DNA of 64,000 nucleotides from positions 393,103 to 457,102 of the forward strand of contig NKJC01000004.1 in NCBI GenBank assembly GCA_002256435.1, given 5' to 3'. How positions within the stretch are numbered: the first letter of the stretch is position 1; the number at the start of each line of letters is the position of its first letter. The DNA comes from Chitinophagaceae bacterium BSSC1 (GTDB taxonomy: Bacteria > Bacteroidota > Bacteroidia > Chitinophagales > Chitinophagaceae). This document shows, in pieces, positions 51,453-60,060 of the stretch. Under the pieces are notes generated by a model that saw only the letters and a list, made by a program, of their open reading frames with translations, was not told where the DNA came from and did not search any database. A program made the translations under genes and the position numbers.

Positions 51453-53237
51453 ATGAAAAATATCAGGAATTTTTGCATTATTGCGCATATTGACCATGGT
51501 AAGAGTACTTTGGCCGATAGGTTATTGGAACATACCAAGACCATCGGTGAAAGAGACATGATGAACCAGGTGCTAGATGATATGGATTTGGAGCGTGAGA
51601 AAGGCATCACCATCAAGAGTCACGCCATCCAGATCAATTATCCCTACAAGGGGGAGCAATACGTGTTCAACCTGATTGACACACCCGGCCACGTAGATTT
51701 TAGCTATGAAGTAAGCCGTGCATTGGCAGCTTGTGAAGGAGCCTTGCTGTTGGTAGATGCTTCTCAAGGAATTCAAGCACAGACCATTTCTAACCTCTAT
51801 TTAGCTATTGACAATAATTTGGAAATCATTCCTGTGATCAATAAGATTGACATGGATGGTGCCAAAATTCCAGAAGTAACCGACCAAATTGTAGACCTAA
51901 TTGGCTGCAAGGCAGAAGATATTTTATTAGCCAGTGGTAAGAGCGGAATTGGCATTGACGAGATTCTAGCAGCCATTGTAGAGCGTATTCCAGCTCCACA
52001 GGGTAGTTATGACGCGCCATTACAAGCCTTGATTTTTGACTCTGTATTCAATAGTTTCCGTGGAATCATTGTTTACTACCGTATCATGAACGGAGTTTTG
52101 AAAAAAGGAGACAAGATTCGTTTTGTAGCATCTGGTCAGGATTATATAGCAGATGAAGTAGGAGTACTCAAACTCAATATGACGCCAAAGGAGGAAGTTA
52201 AATCTGGAGACGTAGGTTATATTATCACGGGTATTAAAGTTGCACGTGAAGTAAAAGTAGGAGATACCATTACACTTGCCAATAATCCAGGAGAAATGAT
52301 CCATGGATTTGAAGAAGTAAAACCCATGGTATTTGCTGGTATCTACCCAGTAAACACAGATGAGTTTGAAGAATTGCGCGAGTGCATGGACAAATTGCAG
52401 TTAAACGATGCAAGCTTGACTTTTGAACTAGAAACTTCACAAGCCTTGGGTTTTGGATTCCGATGCGGATTCCTGGGCCTGCTGCATATGGAGATTATAC
52501 AAGAGCGTTTAGAAAGGGAGTTTAACCAAACCGTAATTACTACGGTACCCAACGTAAGTTTCTTAGCGTATACATCAAAAGGCGATAAGTTAACCGTGAA
52601 CAACCCTTCAGAAATGCCTGATCCAACCAAATTGGATAGGATTGAAGAACCCTTTATCAGGGCCCAGATTATTACCGTATCTGATTATATTGGCAATATC
52701 ATGACCCTTTGTTTGGGTAAACGTGGTATTCTCATAGGTCAAACTTATTTAACCCCAACAAGGGTAGAATTGACTTTTGAAATGCCACTCACAGAGATTG
52801 TATTTGACTTCTATGATAAATTAAAAAGCCAGACCAGGGGTTATGCCTCTTTTGACTATTCACCCATTGGCTATCGCGATGCCGACATTGTGAAAATGGA
52901 TATTCTATTAAACAATGAAAAAGTGGATGCTTTGAGTGCCCTCATTCACAGAAGCCGCGCTACCGATTTTGGCCGCAAGCTTTGTGAAAAACTCAAAGAA
53001 TTATTGACCAAACAACAATTCCAAATTGCCATTCAGGCTGCTATTGGTGCAAAAGTAATTGCGCGCGAAAATATCAGTGCCTTGCGCAAAGACGTAACTG
53101 CCAAATGTTATGGTGGTGACGTGAGTCGTAAGCGTAAACTCTTGGAGAAGCAGAAAGAAGGTAAGAAAAGAATGCGTTTGGTAGGAAACGTAGAAGTTCC
53201 GCAAGAAGCTTTCTTAGCGGTATTGAAACTGGACTAA
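51453..53237 (+). CDS. lepA: elongation factor 4 (LepA/EF4)
   Basis: 594 residues, normal length. Ribosome-associated GTPase: P-loop [16 protein letters not shown] (9-24), G2 and G3 segments [27 protein letters not shown] and [29 protein letters not shown]4 NKIDMDGA, then domains II-V with [40 protein letters not shown] and the LepA-specific C-terminal domain ([29 protein letters not shown]). Monocistronic; divergent from the Kir channel gene. Confidence 0.97.
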   Translation: MKNIRNFCIIAHIDHGKSTLADRLLEHTKTIGERDMMNQVLDDMDLEREKGITIKSHAIQINYPYKGEQYVFNLIDTPGHVDFSYEVSRALAACEGALLLVDASQGIQAQTISNLYLAIDNNLEIIPVINKIDMDGAKIPEVTDQIVDLIGCKAEDILLASGKSGIGIDEILAAIVERIPAPQGSYDAPLQALIFDSVFNSFRGIIVYYRIMNGVLKKGDKIRFVASGQDYIADEVGVLKLNMTPKEEVKSGDVGYIITGIKVAREVKVGDTITLANNPGEMIHGFEEVKPMVFAGIYPVNTDEFEELRECMDKLQLNDASLTFELETSQALGFGFRCGFLGLLHMEIIQERLEREFNQTVITTVPNVSFLAYTSKGDKLTVNNPSEMPDPTKLDRIEEPFIRAQIITVSDYIGNIMTLCLGKRGILIGQTYLTPTRVELTFEMPLTEIVFDFYDKLKSQTRGYASFDYSPIGYRDADIVKMDILLNNEKVDALSALIHRSRATDFGRKLCEKLKELLTKQQFQIAIQAAIGAKVIARENISALRKDVTAKCYGGDVSRKRKLLEKQKEGKKRMRLVGNVEVPQEAFLAVLKLD

Positions 53238-53250
53238 TTTTATAGTGAAG

Positions 53251-53290
53251 AGGAAGAAAGTGAAGAGATAAGAGTGAAGAGTGAAGAATG
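53251..53290 (+). repeat. purine-rich repeat, left copy of an inverted pair
   Basis: A run of GAAGAG/GTGAAGA units (AGGAAGAAAGTGAAGAG ... GTGAAGAATG, 40 nt) lies between the lepA stop and the next gene. Its reverse complement occurs exactly at 54888-54927, on the other side of the gmhB and hypothetical genes. Further, less exact units extend to about 53325. Confidence 0.75.
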
Positions 53291-53356
53291 TAGGAAAGAA
53301 GTGAAGAGTGAAGGAAGAAGATAGTATAAAGTTATCAGTAGTACCTTCGGCGATAG

Positions 53357-54244
53357 TTATTGATTGATTGGAACTGGTTTGGGGTCAACTTCATCCACGT
53401 TTTTCTCATGGATCCACTTGCCATTCTGCCAGCGAAAACCTTCATAAGTGCCATAAGGGATTAGGCTAAACCTTTCCTTTACTTCACCGGTTTCACTAAC
53501 TAAGTGGGCAAAGACAATCTTGTCTAATTCGGGGTCATAATTGAACTTGGCTCCAGCCTGTTTCTTAAACTCTAAACAAAAGCGGAAGGCCGGTTGCGCG
53601 GGTTTAATACTGTCTTGGGTATAGGTAAAAAACTTGCCCCCAAACAGCGGTTTTCCCTGCGCATCAAAATGCAAAACTTCCATCCATTTTTTGGTGCTAC
53701 GTGCATTGCTCTCATCATATCCCAAAAGTGTATAGAACTGCTTGTTGTTAAAACTCTTCTGTACAATATTGTAATAGACGGCACCAATCCAATTGGCGGG
53801 AGTACGAATAGAATCAAAGGGATTATCACTATAATCAGAGTGGTCAAACAAAGGAAAGAGTTTAAGAGAGCCATCGGTGGTACGCATTTGAATGGCGCCA
53901 TGCTGCCGGTAAGAAGAGAAGTCTTTCATGACCTGCCAGGTAAAAATTCTAAAACTGCTATCGGGTGCATAGAGTTGAGAAATGGTAGTCAGAGAATCAA
54001 ACTTATATTGAAAGGAATTGGGTTGGCGCAGGGCTTGCACTAAACCACGGGTAAACAAACTATCGGCCCTAAACCTGTCAACCATTTCTGTAGCATTTAA
54101 AATACCCAACGCATAATCTTTAATACTGGCTTCTATCTGGGCAATAGGACTTAGAGCAGCAGGTTCTGCCTTGCGCTCGGCTTTGCGCTGTGCAGTTACT
54201 TGCATACTCAATAATACCAATAGCAGAAAAAGAAAACGCTTCAT
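53357..54244 (-). CDS. secreted hypothetical protein
   Basis: 295 residues with a signal peptide ending VTAQ near residue 19, then a charged RKAERKAE stretch. The mature protein is a mixed alpha/beta domain: ATEMVDRFRADSLFTRGLVQALRQPNSFQYKFDSL, TWQVMKDFSSYRQHGAIQMRTTDG, GYDESNARSTKKWMEVLHFDAQG and FKKQAGAKFNYDPELDKIVFAHL. No named family or motif. It closes the gmhB side of the sugar cluster on the same strand with a 39-nt gap, so shared transcription is likely. Envelope role plausible, none assigned. Confidence 0.6.
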   Translation of the reverse strand: MKRFLFLLLVLLSMQVTAQRKAERKAEPAALSPIAQIEASIKDYALGILNATEMVDRFRADSLFTRGLVQALRQPNSFQYKFDSLTTISQLYAPDSSFRIFTWQVMKDFSSYRQHGAIQMRTTDGSLKLFPLFDHSDYSDNPFDSIRTPANWIGAVYYNIVQKSFNNKQFYTLLGYDESNARSTKKWMEVLHFDAQGKPLFGGKFFTYTQDSIKPAQPAFRFCLEFKKQAGAKFNYDPELDKIVFAHLVSETGEVKERFSLIPYGTYEGFRWQNGKWIHEKNVDEVDPKPVPINQ

Positions 54245-54283
54245 AACACTAAGTTAAAGCAATGCACTATACCTAAACTGGTT

Positions 54284-54847
54284 TTAGGATTTTCTTAAAG
54301 CCTTCACCGCTTGGGCAAATTCCAAGAGGTTGTTGAACCTAAGGTCTATCTGTGAATGTGGATCTTCTGTTTGCGGATGCGTGGTGGCCACAAACACGGT
54401 ATGCATGCCCGCATTCTTACCAAAAGCCATATCCGATGGTCTGTTCCCAACCATCATACTTTTTGTAAAATCCACAGCAGGGTAGAGGGTCTTGGCCTGA
54501 AAAGCCATACCTGGATTGGGTTTGCGGTTAGGGGAATCACTATCTAAATCTGTACAAAAAAACAAGTGATCCAAACCGCCACCCTTGGCTTGAATTGCAG
54601 CCAACATATTGGAGTGAATGTTACCTAAGTCTTCCAAACTCATCAAACCCTTACCAACTCCTTTTTGATTGGTCACCAAAAATATGCGCGAAAATAAAGG
54701 TCTCAAAATAGCCAATGCCTCAAGTGTTGTTGGATAAAACTGAAACTCCCCCCAATTCAAAATATAATCATCATCCTTCTCAATATTGAGCACACCATCC
54801 CTATCCAAAAACAATGTCCAATCAACAGAAGTATCTTTTAAATCCAT
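54284..54847 (-). CDS. gmhB: HAD-family heptose bisphosphate phosphatase (GmhB-like)
   Basis: 187 residues from the ATG at 54847 (MDLKDTSVDWTLFLDRDGVLNIEKDD); the reading frame also starts with TTG 12 nt upstream. HAD motifs: motif I FLDRDGVLN (nucleophile Asp in DRDGV), motif II LVTNQKGVGKG, motif III RKPNPGMAFQAK, and the acidic motif MVGNRPSDMAFGKNAG. The length fits D-glycero-D-manno-heptose 1,7-bisphosphate phosphatase; the family zinc-binding CxH cysteines are not seen, so a histidinol-phosphatase-like HAD is the alternative. Next to gmhA, which supports the heptose assignment. Confidence 0.78.
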   Translation of the reverse strand: MDLKDTSVDWTLFLDRDGVLNIEKDDDYILNWGEFQFYPTTLEALAILRPLFSRIFLVTNQKGVGKGLMSLEDLGNIHSNMLAAIQAKGGGLDHLFFCTDLDSDSPNRKPNPGMAFQAKTLYPAVDFTKSMMVGNRPSDMAFGKNAGMHTVFVATTHPQTEDPHSQIDLRFNNLLEFAQAVKALRKS

Positions 54848-54887
54848 AATTAAAATCAATTCTTTTTTCTACTACTACTTCTTCTTC

Positions 54888-54954
54888 CATTCTTCACTCT
54901 TCACTCTTATCTCTTCACTTTCTTCCTTCACTCTTATCTCTTCACTTTCTTCCT
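54888..54954 (-). repeat. purine-rich repeat, right copy (inverted, partly duplicated)
   Basis: The first 40 nt (54888-54927) are the exact reverse complement of 53251-53290. A second partial copy (28 nt) follows directly at 54927-54954, so the right side is a tandem duplication of the core. The end of the repeat overlaps the stop codon of gmhA (CTA at 54953-54955). Confidence 0.75.
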
Positions 54955-55534
54955 AGTCTTCAAAGAAGATAGCCGCCTCTACTAGTTCACATATGATATG
55001 ACCAATTAGCATATGGGCTTCTTGAATACGAGGTGTTACACTGGAAGGTACATTTATCAAATAATCGCTCAATTCGCGCATGGCACCTCCGTTTTCACCC
55101 GTAAACCCAACGGTGATAATGCCTTTGGCCCTAGCGGTTTCAAAAGCTTTGACAATATTCTTAGAGTTACCAGAAGTACTCATACCAATCAATACATCTC
55201 CTTTTTCCATTATGCCGTCTACCAGTCTAGAATAGATCTCTTCAAAACTATAGTCGTTGGCAACCGCCGTTAAATAAGAAGTATTGCAGTGTAGTGCTTC
55301 AGAAGGAAGGGCCCTACGATTTTTGTAAAACCTACCAGAGAACTCAGCTGCCAAATGTTGTGCATCGGCTGCTGAACCGCCATTTCCGCAGAAATGAACC
55401 CGTTGTCCATTATTAAATGCAGGAACTACCATTTTGATCACACTGTCAATGGCTAGTACTAATTCTTCATTTTCCAATATGGCTTGCTTGGTATCTATAG
55501 AAGCCTTGATCAATTTTTTAATAGCTACTTTCAT
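54953..55534 (-). CDS. gmhA: phosphoheptose isomerase (SIS domain)
   Basis: 193 residues. SIS-domain isomerase converting sedoheptulose 7-phosphate to D-glycero-D-manno-heptose 7-phosphate for LPS or S-layer sugars. Motifs: HFCGNGGSAADAQHLAAEFSGRFYKNRRALPSEALH (phosphosugar-binding loop with the H and DAQHLAAE signature), ISTSGNSKNIVKAFETARAKG, and the C-terminal HMLIGHIICELVE. Its 3-prime end is within the purine-rich repeat, and its ATG overlaps the stop of the GT4 gene by 4 nt (55531-55534), so they are translationally coupled. Confidence 0.93.
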   Translation of the reverse strand: MKVAIKKLIKASIDTKQAILENEELVLAIDSVIKMVVPAFNNGQRVHFCGNGGSAADAQHLAAEFSGRFYKNRRALPSEALHCNTSYLTAVANDYSFEEIYSRLVDGIMEKGDVLIGMSTSGNSKNIVKAFETARAKGIITVGFTGENGGAMRELSDYLINVPSSVTPRIQEAHMLIGHIICELVEAAIFFED

Positions 55535-56685
55535 GATAAGGGGGTTTGCGCTAATGCTTCAATGGTCTGAACCAATTGGTTCCAACCATATTTGATTTTC
55601 TCTGCGCGAAGTTGGGGCAAAAAATGGTTTTCACCTAATGCATAGAGTTTTTTAATGCCTTCAGCAATGGCTTCTGAATTGGGTTCTACCACCAGACCCA
55701 CTTTGCCATCTGGCACCAATTCTGCCAGACCACCCACATTGGTCACCAACATGGGCTTTTCAAAATGATAGGCTAGGGGGGTAACACCAGATTGGGTGGC
55801 ATTCTTATAAGGTTGAATCACAAAATCGGCCGCGCTCAAATAATAGCGCACTTGGTCATCTGCAATAAAATCTGTTTTCAGAATCAAAAGGTCCCTGATG
55901 CCCAATTGGTCAATCTGTTGTTGGTATCCTTCTTCAGCGTCATAAAATTCTCCCGCCACCAAAAGTTTTGGAACCATCATTTCAGGATGAGCTCGGGTCT
56001 GTTCTTTTAAAATAGCCATGGCTGCTAACAACAAATCCAATCCTTTGTATTTACGAATAAATCCAAAGAATAGAATAATGGGTTGTTCTATAGGAATGCC
56101 CAAATATTGTTTTGCCTGGACTTTGTCCATTGGGTCACCAAAATTATCATACAATGGGTGTACCGCTTGAATGGCGCGGGTTTGGGTAAATGCTTTTAAG
56201 TCTGACAAGACTTTGGCACTCATGGTTACAAAACCATCCACCGGCCCTACAAAATATTGGGTAAAGGGTTTGTCTCCCGGTCTTTTTTCGTGTGGAATAA
56301 TATTGTCTGCAATACAGATAATCTTAGAATGCTTATTACCCTTGATGAATCTTAAGATGGTACCAAGACAAGGCCCCATAAGAGGCAACCAATAACGCAC
56401 CAACACTAGGTCTGTTTTGGTGGCTTTGATTTTTCTGCCAACACTGATCCAATTAAGGGGATTCATACTATTGATGCAAACCTCAATCTTCAAATCAGTA
56501 GGAGCGGGCTGCTCACTATATTGAGTCTTACCCGGGAACAAAAAACTAGGATATTGTAAACTAAAAGTATAAATAGTTACATCATAACCTTCTGCTTGAA
56601 ATGCACGGGCTAGACGCTCATTAAAACTAGCAATGCCTCCACCACGGAAGGGCCAAGTGGTGCCAATCAGGGCTAGTTTTTTCAT
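55531..56685 (-). CDS. glycosyltransferase family 4 (GT-B)
   Basis: 384 residues from the ATG at 56685 (MKKLALIGTTWPFRGGGIASFNERLA); the frame extends 39 nt upstream without a better start. GT-B fold: N-terminal glycine loop FRGGGIASFNERLARAF, and a C-terminal nucleotide-sugar domain with IILFFGFIRKYKGLDLLLAAM and the ETEFADFV-like sequence AADFVIQPYKNATQSGVTPLAYHFEKPMLVTNVGGLAELV (E-x7-E type in GT4: PLAYHFEKP...GGLAELV). A sugar transfer in lipopolysaccharide or capsule. Coupled to gmhA and 10 nt from the GT2 gene. Confidence 0.88.
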   Translation of the reverse strand: MKKLALIGTTWPFRGGGIASFNERLARAFQAEGYDVTIYTFSLQYPSFLFPGKTQYSEQPAPTDLKIEVCINSMNPLNWISVGRKIKATKTDLVLVRYWLPLMGPCLGTILRFIKGNKHSKIICIADNIIPHEKRPGDKPFTQYFVGPVDGFVTMSAKVLSDLKAFTQTRAIQAVHPLYDNFGDPMDKVQAKQYLGIPIEQPIILFFGFIRKYKGLDLLLAAMAILKEQTRAHPEMMVPKLLVAGEFYDAEEGYQQQIDQLGIRDLLILKTDFIADDQVRYYLSAADFVIQPYKNATQSGVTPLAYHFEKPMLVTNVGGLAELVPDGKVGLVVEPNSEAIAEGIKKLYALGENHFLPQLRAEKIKYGWNQLVQTIEALAQTPLS

Positions 56686-56695
56686 GTACAATGAT

Positions 56696-57643
56696 TTAAT
56701 CCTGAATACCCTGTTTACCAGCAATCAGGTACACATTTCTTTCGGGTGCATTTCTGGCTACTAGTTCAGCAATAAAGCCTGCTAGGAACAATTGCATTCC
56801 AATAATCATGGTAGTGAGGGCTATAAAAAATGCCGGTTTGTTGGTGAGTGCAAAATCAGCGTCAATGAATTTTTCAACAATCAAATAAACGCTAGAACCC
56901 AGACCCATCATAAAGAATAGGGTGCCCCACAAACCAAATAATTGCATAGGTCTTTTGCCAAATTTGCCTAGGAACATAATAGTTGCCAGATCCAAAAATC
57001 CGTTGACAAAACGCTGCCATCCAAATTTGGTGACCCCGTATTTACGTGGCCTATGTTCTACCACTTTCTCTCCAATCTTTCTAAACCCACTCCATTTGGC
57101 AAGAATAGGAATATAGCGGTGCATCTCGCCATAGACTTCAATGCTCTTCACCACATTATGATGATAAGCTTTAAGACCACAGTTAAAGTCATTGAGTTTG
57201 ATGCCAGAAGCCCATCGCGCTACCGCGTTAAAAAGCTTAGAAGGAATATTCTTAGTAAGGGTATTGTCATAACGAACTTTCTTCCAACCGCTGACCATAT
57301 CATAACCATCATTAATGATCATGCTTCTCAGCCCTGGAATCTCATCTGGAGAGTCTTGCATATCCGCATCCATGGTAATCACTACATCGCCCAAGGCAGC
57401 TTTAAAGCCCTCATTCAATGCAGCAGATTTACCATAGTTGCGGCGGAACCTAATGCCTTTAAAAGCAGGGTTCTTTTGTGCAATAGTTTCTATTACTTTC
57501 CAACTGTTATCAGTGCTGCCATCGTCTACCATGATCACTTCAAAGCTCCATTGATTTTCGTGCATCACACGTTCAATCCATGCACAGAGCTCCGGTAAAG
57601 ATTCGTCTTCATTCAATAATGGTACAACAACACTCAGATCCAT
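56696..57643 (-). CDS. glycosyltransferase family 2 with membrane helices (DPM1/ArnC-like)
   Basis: 315 residues. The catalytic GT2 domain (1-230): VVPLLNEDESLPELCAWIERVM, the DDGSTDNSW motif, the DADMQDSPDEIPGLRSM double D, and the KVVEHRPRKYGVTKFGWQRFVNG acceptor segment. Two C-terminal membrane helices (about 230-250 and 265-290: LWGTLFFMMGLGSSVYLIV, PAFFIALTTMIIGMQLFLAGFIAEL) indicate an undecaprenyl- or dolichyl-type sugar transferase. First of the sugar genes after the DUF4199 gene (18 nt). Membrane-bound. Confidence 0.9.
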   Translation of the reverse strand: MDLSVVVPLLNEDESLPELCAWIERVMHENQWSFEVIMVDDGSTDNSWKVIETIAQKNPAFKGIRFRRNYGKSAALNEGFKAALGDVVITMDADMQDSPDEIPGLRSMIINDGYDMVSGWKKVRYDNTLTKNIPSKLFNAVARWASGIKLNDFNCGLKAYHHNVVKSIEVYGEMHRYIPILAKWSGFRKIGEKVVEHRPRKYGVTKFGWQRFVNGFLDLATIMFLGKFGKRPMQLFGLWGTLFFMMGLGSSVYLIVEKFIDADFALTNKPAFFIALTTMIIGMQLFLAGFIAELVARNAPERNVYLIAGKQGIQD

Positions 57644-57661
57644 AACAGTACTTAATTCAAA

Positions 57662-58171
57662 TTAGAAAGGATTTTGCTTAGGGGTCTTTTTGGCAACACC
57701 TGCACCAATTGCAGAAGCTATAGCGCCTACAAAACCGTACATCAAAATAATACCACCAATAGCAAAAGGCAACATGAATTTACGGGTCATATCCAAAGCC
57801 GCTTTGATTTGATCATCGGTCAATTGTTTGTTCTTCTCCATTTCAGTAGCTGCGTTCTCAATGATCTTATCAGTCATTTCTGGGAAAATCACTTTCATGG
57901 ATAGTAAGGTGTACACTACTGTAATCACAATAAGAGTGGCAGTAATTTTAAAACCATGGGCAAATACATTCCCATAAGTCACATCGCCCTGCATTTGCTT
58001 GGCATAATGAATACAAGACCAGATAATTCCTATTACAATAATCACCCAGCTTATAGCACCCAAAGCTTTATTCTGCATTTGGTCAGTCAAATACAATGCT
58101 ACACTTAAAACAATGGTAATTAAGCTAAGGATAAGACCTTTCATCCAGGGTTGTACAATTTTTTCTTCCAT
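57662..58171 (-). CDS. DUF4199 membrane protein
   Basis: 169 residues, four transmembrane helices (about 9-25, 36-54, 73-92, 133-156): WMKGLILSLITIVLSVALYL, ISWVIIVIGIIWSCIHY, GFKITATLIVITVVYTLLSM and FMLPFAIGGIILMYGFVGAIASAIGAGV. The signature YAKQMQGDVTYGNVFAHGFKI in the second loop is the DUF4199 hallmark as I know it. Function unknown; the family commonly neighbours glycosyltransferase and dihydroorotase-like genes in this group of organisms. It lies 18 nt from GT2 and 11 nt from the dihydroorotase-like gene, inside a five-gene run. Confidence 0.72.
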   Translation of the reverse strand: MEEKIVQPWMKGLILSLITIVLSVALYLTDQMQNKALGAISWVIIVIGIIWSCIHYAKQMQGDVTYGNVFAHGFKITATLIVITVVYTLLSMKVIFPEMTDKIIENAATEMEKNKQLTDDQIKAALDMTRKFMLPFAIGGIILMYGFVGAIASAIGAGVAKKTPKQNPF

Positions 58172-58182
58172 TTTGGTTGGTT

Positions 58183-59445
58183 TTAGTTGGTGAATAGTTT
58201 GCCCTTGTGAACAATAGCTATTGCCTTACCTGTTAGGGGTTTATCAAGGAATGGGCTATTGGCCGATTTACTTTGGTTGTTTCCAGCATTCAACAAGGTT
58301 TCAGCCGTTCTGGAAAACAAAGTCAGTTCCGCCTTGGAACCAACCGACACATGGGTAGTTGGAAGATCGAAAATATTACGGGCATTCTCGCTAAATAGCT
58401 TGATTATTTTTTCGTTACTCAAATTGGGTAAAACAGTATTCACCACCGCAAATGCTGTTTGAAGTCCAATCATCCCGCTCTTAGCGTATTCAAATTCACA
58501 AATCTTATTGTCCCAGTTCTGTGGCAAATGGTGGGTAGCAATACAGTCTACCAATCCATTTTCCACCGCCTCTCTCAATGCTGCTCTATCACTCACCGTT
58601 CTGAGCGGAGGATTCAATTTTAAATTGGTATCATAGCTTACCAGATCCTCATCTGCAAAATACAAGTGGTAAGGGGTAACGCTACAGCTAATCTGCAAAC
58701 CTTCTTGTTTTGCCTGCGTAATCAAGTCAATACTGGTCTTGGTAGACACACCAGTAATATGCAGTTTAGAACCCGTATACCTAGCCAAATCTATATCTCT
58801 CTTGATAATGGTCTCTTCACTAATAGCCGGAATACCTGGCAAGCCTAACTGTGTAGAGATAATCCCCTCATTGATCAATCCACCCGCACCAATACTCTTA
58901 TCAATGGGAATCTGAATGAGCACGCCATCAAAAGCCTTTACATATTGCAATGCTTTCAAAAACAGTCCAGCAGTTTGTACCGGAACCAATCCATCAGAAA
59001 AAGCCACAGCCCCGCTGTTCTTCATATCATACATCTCGGCCAAGTCCTTACCCTCCAGTTTCTTGGTAATGGCGCCAATAGGGTGGATGCTCACAGGCAA
59101 ACAAGCCGATTGCTGCACCACATAACTCACCTGGCTTTTATTATCCACTACAGGATCTGTATTGGGCATGCTAAACACCCGAGTATAACCACCCGCTGCT
59201 GCCGCATTTGCACCCGTTTCCAAAGTCTCTTTGTACTCAATACCCGGATCACAGAAATGGGAGAAAGGATCTACCCAACCACCACTCACCAACAAACCTT
59301 CACCAGCCACAACCTGTGCGTCCTGATGGTCAATTTTGTCTTCAATGCTGGAAATGATTCCGTCTGTAATGAGAATATCTTTTGTCTGGCCATTAAATGG
59401 CGAAGAGCTGTCTATTATTTTCGCTTGCCTAAGAAGAATTTGCAT
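58183..59445 (-). CDS. dihydroorotase-like amidohydrolase lacking most metal ligands
   Basis: 420 residues, amidohydrolase fold of the dihydroorotase class I type (GGWVDPFSHFCDPGIEYKE, SMPNTDPVVDN, NLKLNPPLRTVSDRAAL). The expected ligands are mostly missing: D-P-H-V-H reads D59-P-F61-S-H63, the substrate Arg of the LREPG block is C65, the middle His site reads QIPIDK, HVS reads GVS (G232), and IATDHAPH reads IATHHLPQ with H305 where the catalytic Asp would be. D151 of the AFSDG block remains. It resembles the inactive PyrC-type partners of aspartate transcarbamoylase. Likely a structural or regulatory paralogue; the active enzyme should be elsewhere. Begins the run into DUF4199, GT2, GT4. Confidence 0.7.
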   Translation of the reverse strand: MQILLRQAKIIDSSSPFNGQTKDILITDGIISSIEDKIDHQDAQVVAGEGLLVSGGWVDPFSHFCDPGIEYKETLETGANAAAAGGYTRVFSMPNTDPVVDNKSQVSYVVQQSACLPVSIHPIGAITKKLEGKDLAEMYDMKNSGAVAFSDGLVPVQTAGLFLKALQYVKAFDGVLIQIPIDKSIGAGGLINEGIISTQLGLPGIPAISEETIIKRDIDLARYTGSKLHITGVSTKTSIDLITQAKQEGLQISCSVTPYHLYFADEDLVSYDTNLKLNPPLRTVSDRAALREAVENGLVDCIATHHLPQNWDNKICEFEYAKSGMIGLQTAFAVVNTVLPNLSNEKIIKLFSENARNIFDLPTTHVSVGSKAELTLFSRTAETLLNAGNNQSKSANSPFLDKPLTGKAIAIVHKGKLFTN

Positions 59446-59496
59446 GCTGCTGCGATAAAATTTGGTGCAATATAACCTGAAAATTTCTTTTACCCC

Positions 59497-59504
59497 TATA
59501 TTTG
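59497..59504 (+). promoter_or_regulatory. -7 promoter box TATATTTG for tRNA-Pro
   Basis: Exact TAnnTTTG match 71 nt upstream of tRNA-Pro in the gap after the divergent dihydroorotase-like gene. Confidence 0.5.
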
Positions 59505-59575
59505 CAGCCCATTAATAAGGAAACTGCAATGATTTACCCCCAGTTATCAAAGCTCTAATCCCTTGATGGACAGTT

Positions 59576-59652
59576 CGGGACGTAGCGCAGCCCGGTAGCG
59601 CACACGTCTGGGGGGCGTGGGGTCGCAAGTTCAAATCTTGTCGTCCCGACCA
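59576..59652 (+). tRNA. tRNA-Pro(GGG)
   Basis: 77 nt including an encoded CCA. Acceptor stem CGGGACG / CGTCCCG, discriminator A, D-loop GTAGCGCAGCCCGGTAGCGC, anticodon stem CACGT / GCGTG with loop CTGGGGG (anticodon GGG) and T-loop GTTCAAATC. A hairpin terminator follows in the composite element. A minus-strand ORF runs across it but only mirrors the tRNA. Confidence 0.95.
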
Positions 59653-59667
59653 ATGAAACCGGAAACG

Positions 59668-59781
59668 GAAACCGCCGCCAGCGAAAGCTGGCGGTATTTT
59701 TTTGCTCGCGAACGAGCGGAACTAGTTCCGGCGAGTGAGTGGGCAAAAAAATACTGCGCCCGTGGAACGGGCGGCGGTTTC
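59668..59781. repeat. composite nested hairpin element downstream of tRNA-Pro
   Basis: Outer arms GAAACCGCCGCC (59668-59679) and GGCGGCGGTTTC (59770-59781) are perfect complements. Inside: hairpin 1 CCGCCAGC-GAAA-GCTGGCGG (59675-59694), arm TATTTTTTTGC (59695-59705), a central perfect 14-bp palindrome CGGAACTAGTTCCG (59717-59730), arm GCAAAAAAATA (59743-59753, exact complement), and hairpin 2 GCCCGT-GGA-ACGGGC (59758-59772). Same order of parts as the element after tRNA-Leu at 23266-23371, with different sequence. Confidence 0.75.
59675..59703 (+). terminator. terminator of tRNA-Pro
   Basis: Perfect 8-bp stem CCGCCAGC / GCTGGCGG with a stable GAAA loop, followed by TATTTTTTT; starts 23 nt after the tRNA. 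Confidence 0.9.
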
Positions 59782-60060
59782 TCTTCCAGGTTACATTGAG
59801 CTCCCCCCTAACAGCGATTCGCGAGCCCCGCGAGCAAATCTGGTGTTCTCTCAAAAATTTCAATCTTTTGCGAATGATATCCCGCAAATTTTTATAAAAA
59901 CGAAAAAACAATAACTCAATTAATTAAAATGAAGTGCAATTGATTGTAATGTCAACAGGTACTTTCTCCAAATTTTAACATCAGACATAAGTCAGTGATC
60001 AAAAGCAATTCGTAATTTAAGTTTTGTATTAGAAATAACTTTTAAAGTGCAATCTCCACA
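59782..60060. other. intergenic sequence without recognised gene
   Basis: 279 nt between the composite element and the CocE-type gene. The first part is GC-rich remnant sequence (CGCGAGCCCCGCGAG), then the base composition becomes AT-rich. I see no promoter box of the TAnnTTTG type, no ORF with support and no RNA signature. Confidence 0.5.

Noticed and set aside
59555..59911. ORF of 118 codons on the minus strand over tRNA-Pro and the composite element
   Set aside because: The C-terminal part ([13 protein letters not shown]...) is the well-known false protein produced by translating tRNA-Pro; the rest covers the inverted repeats.
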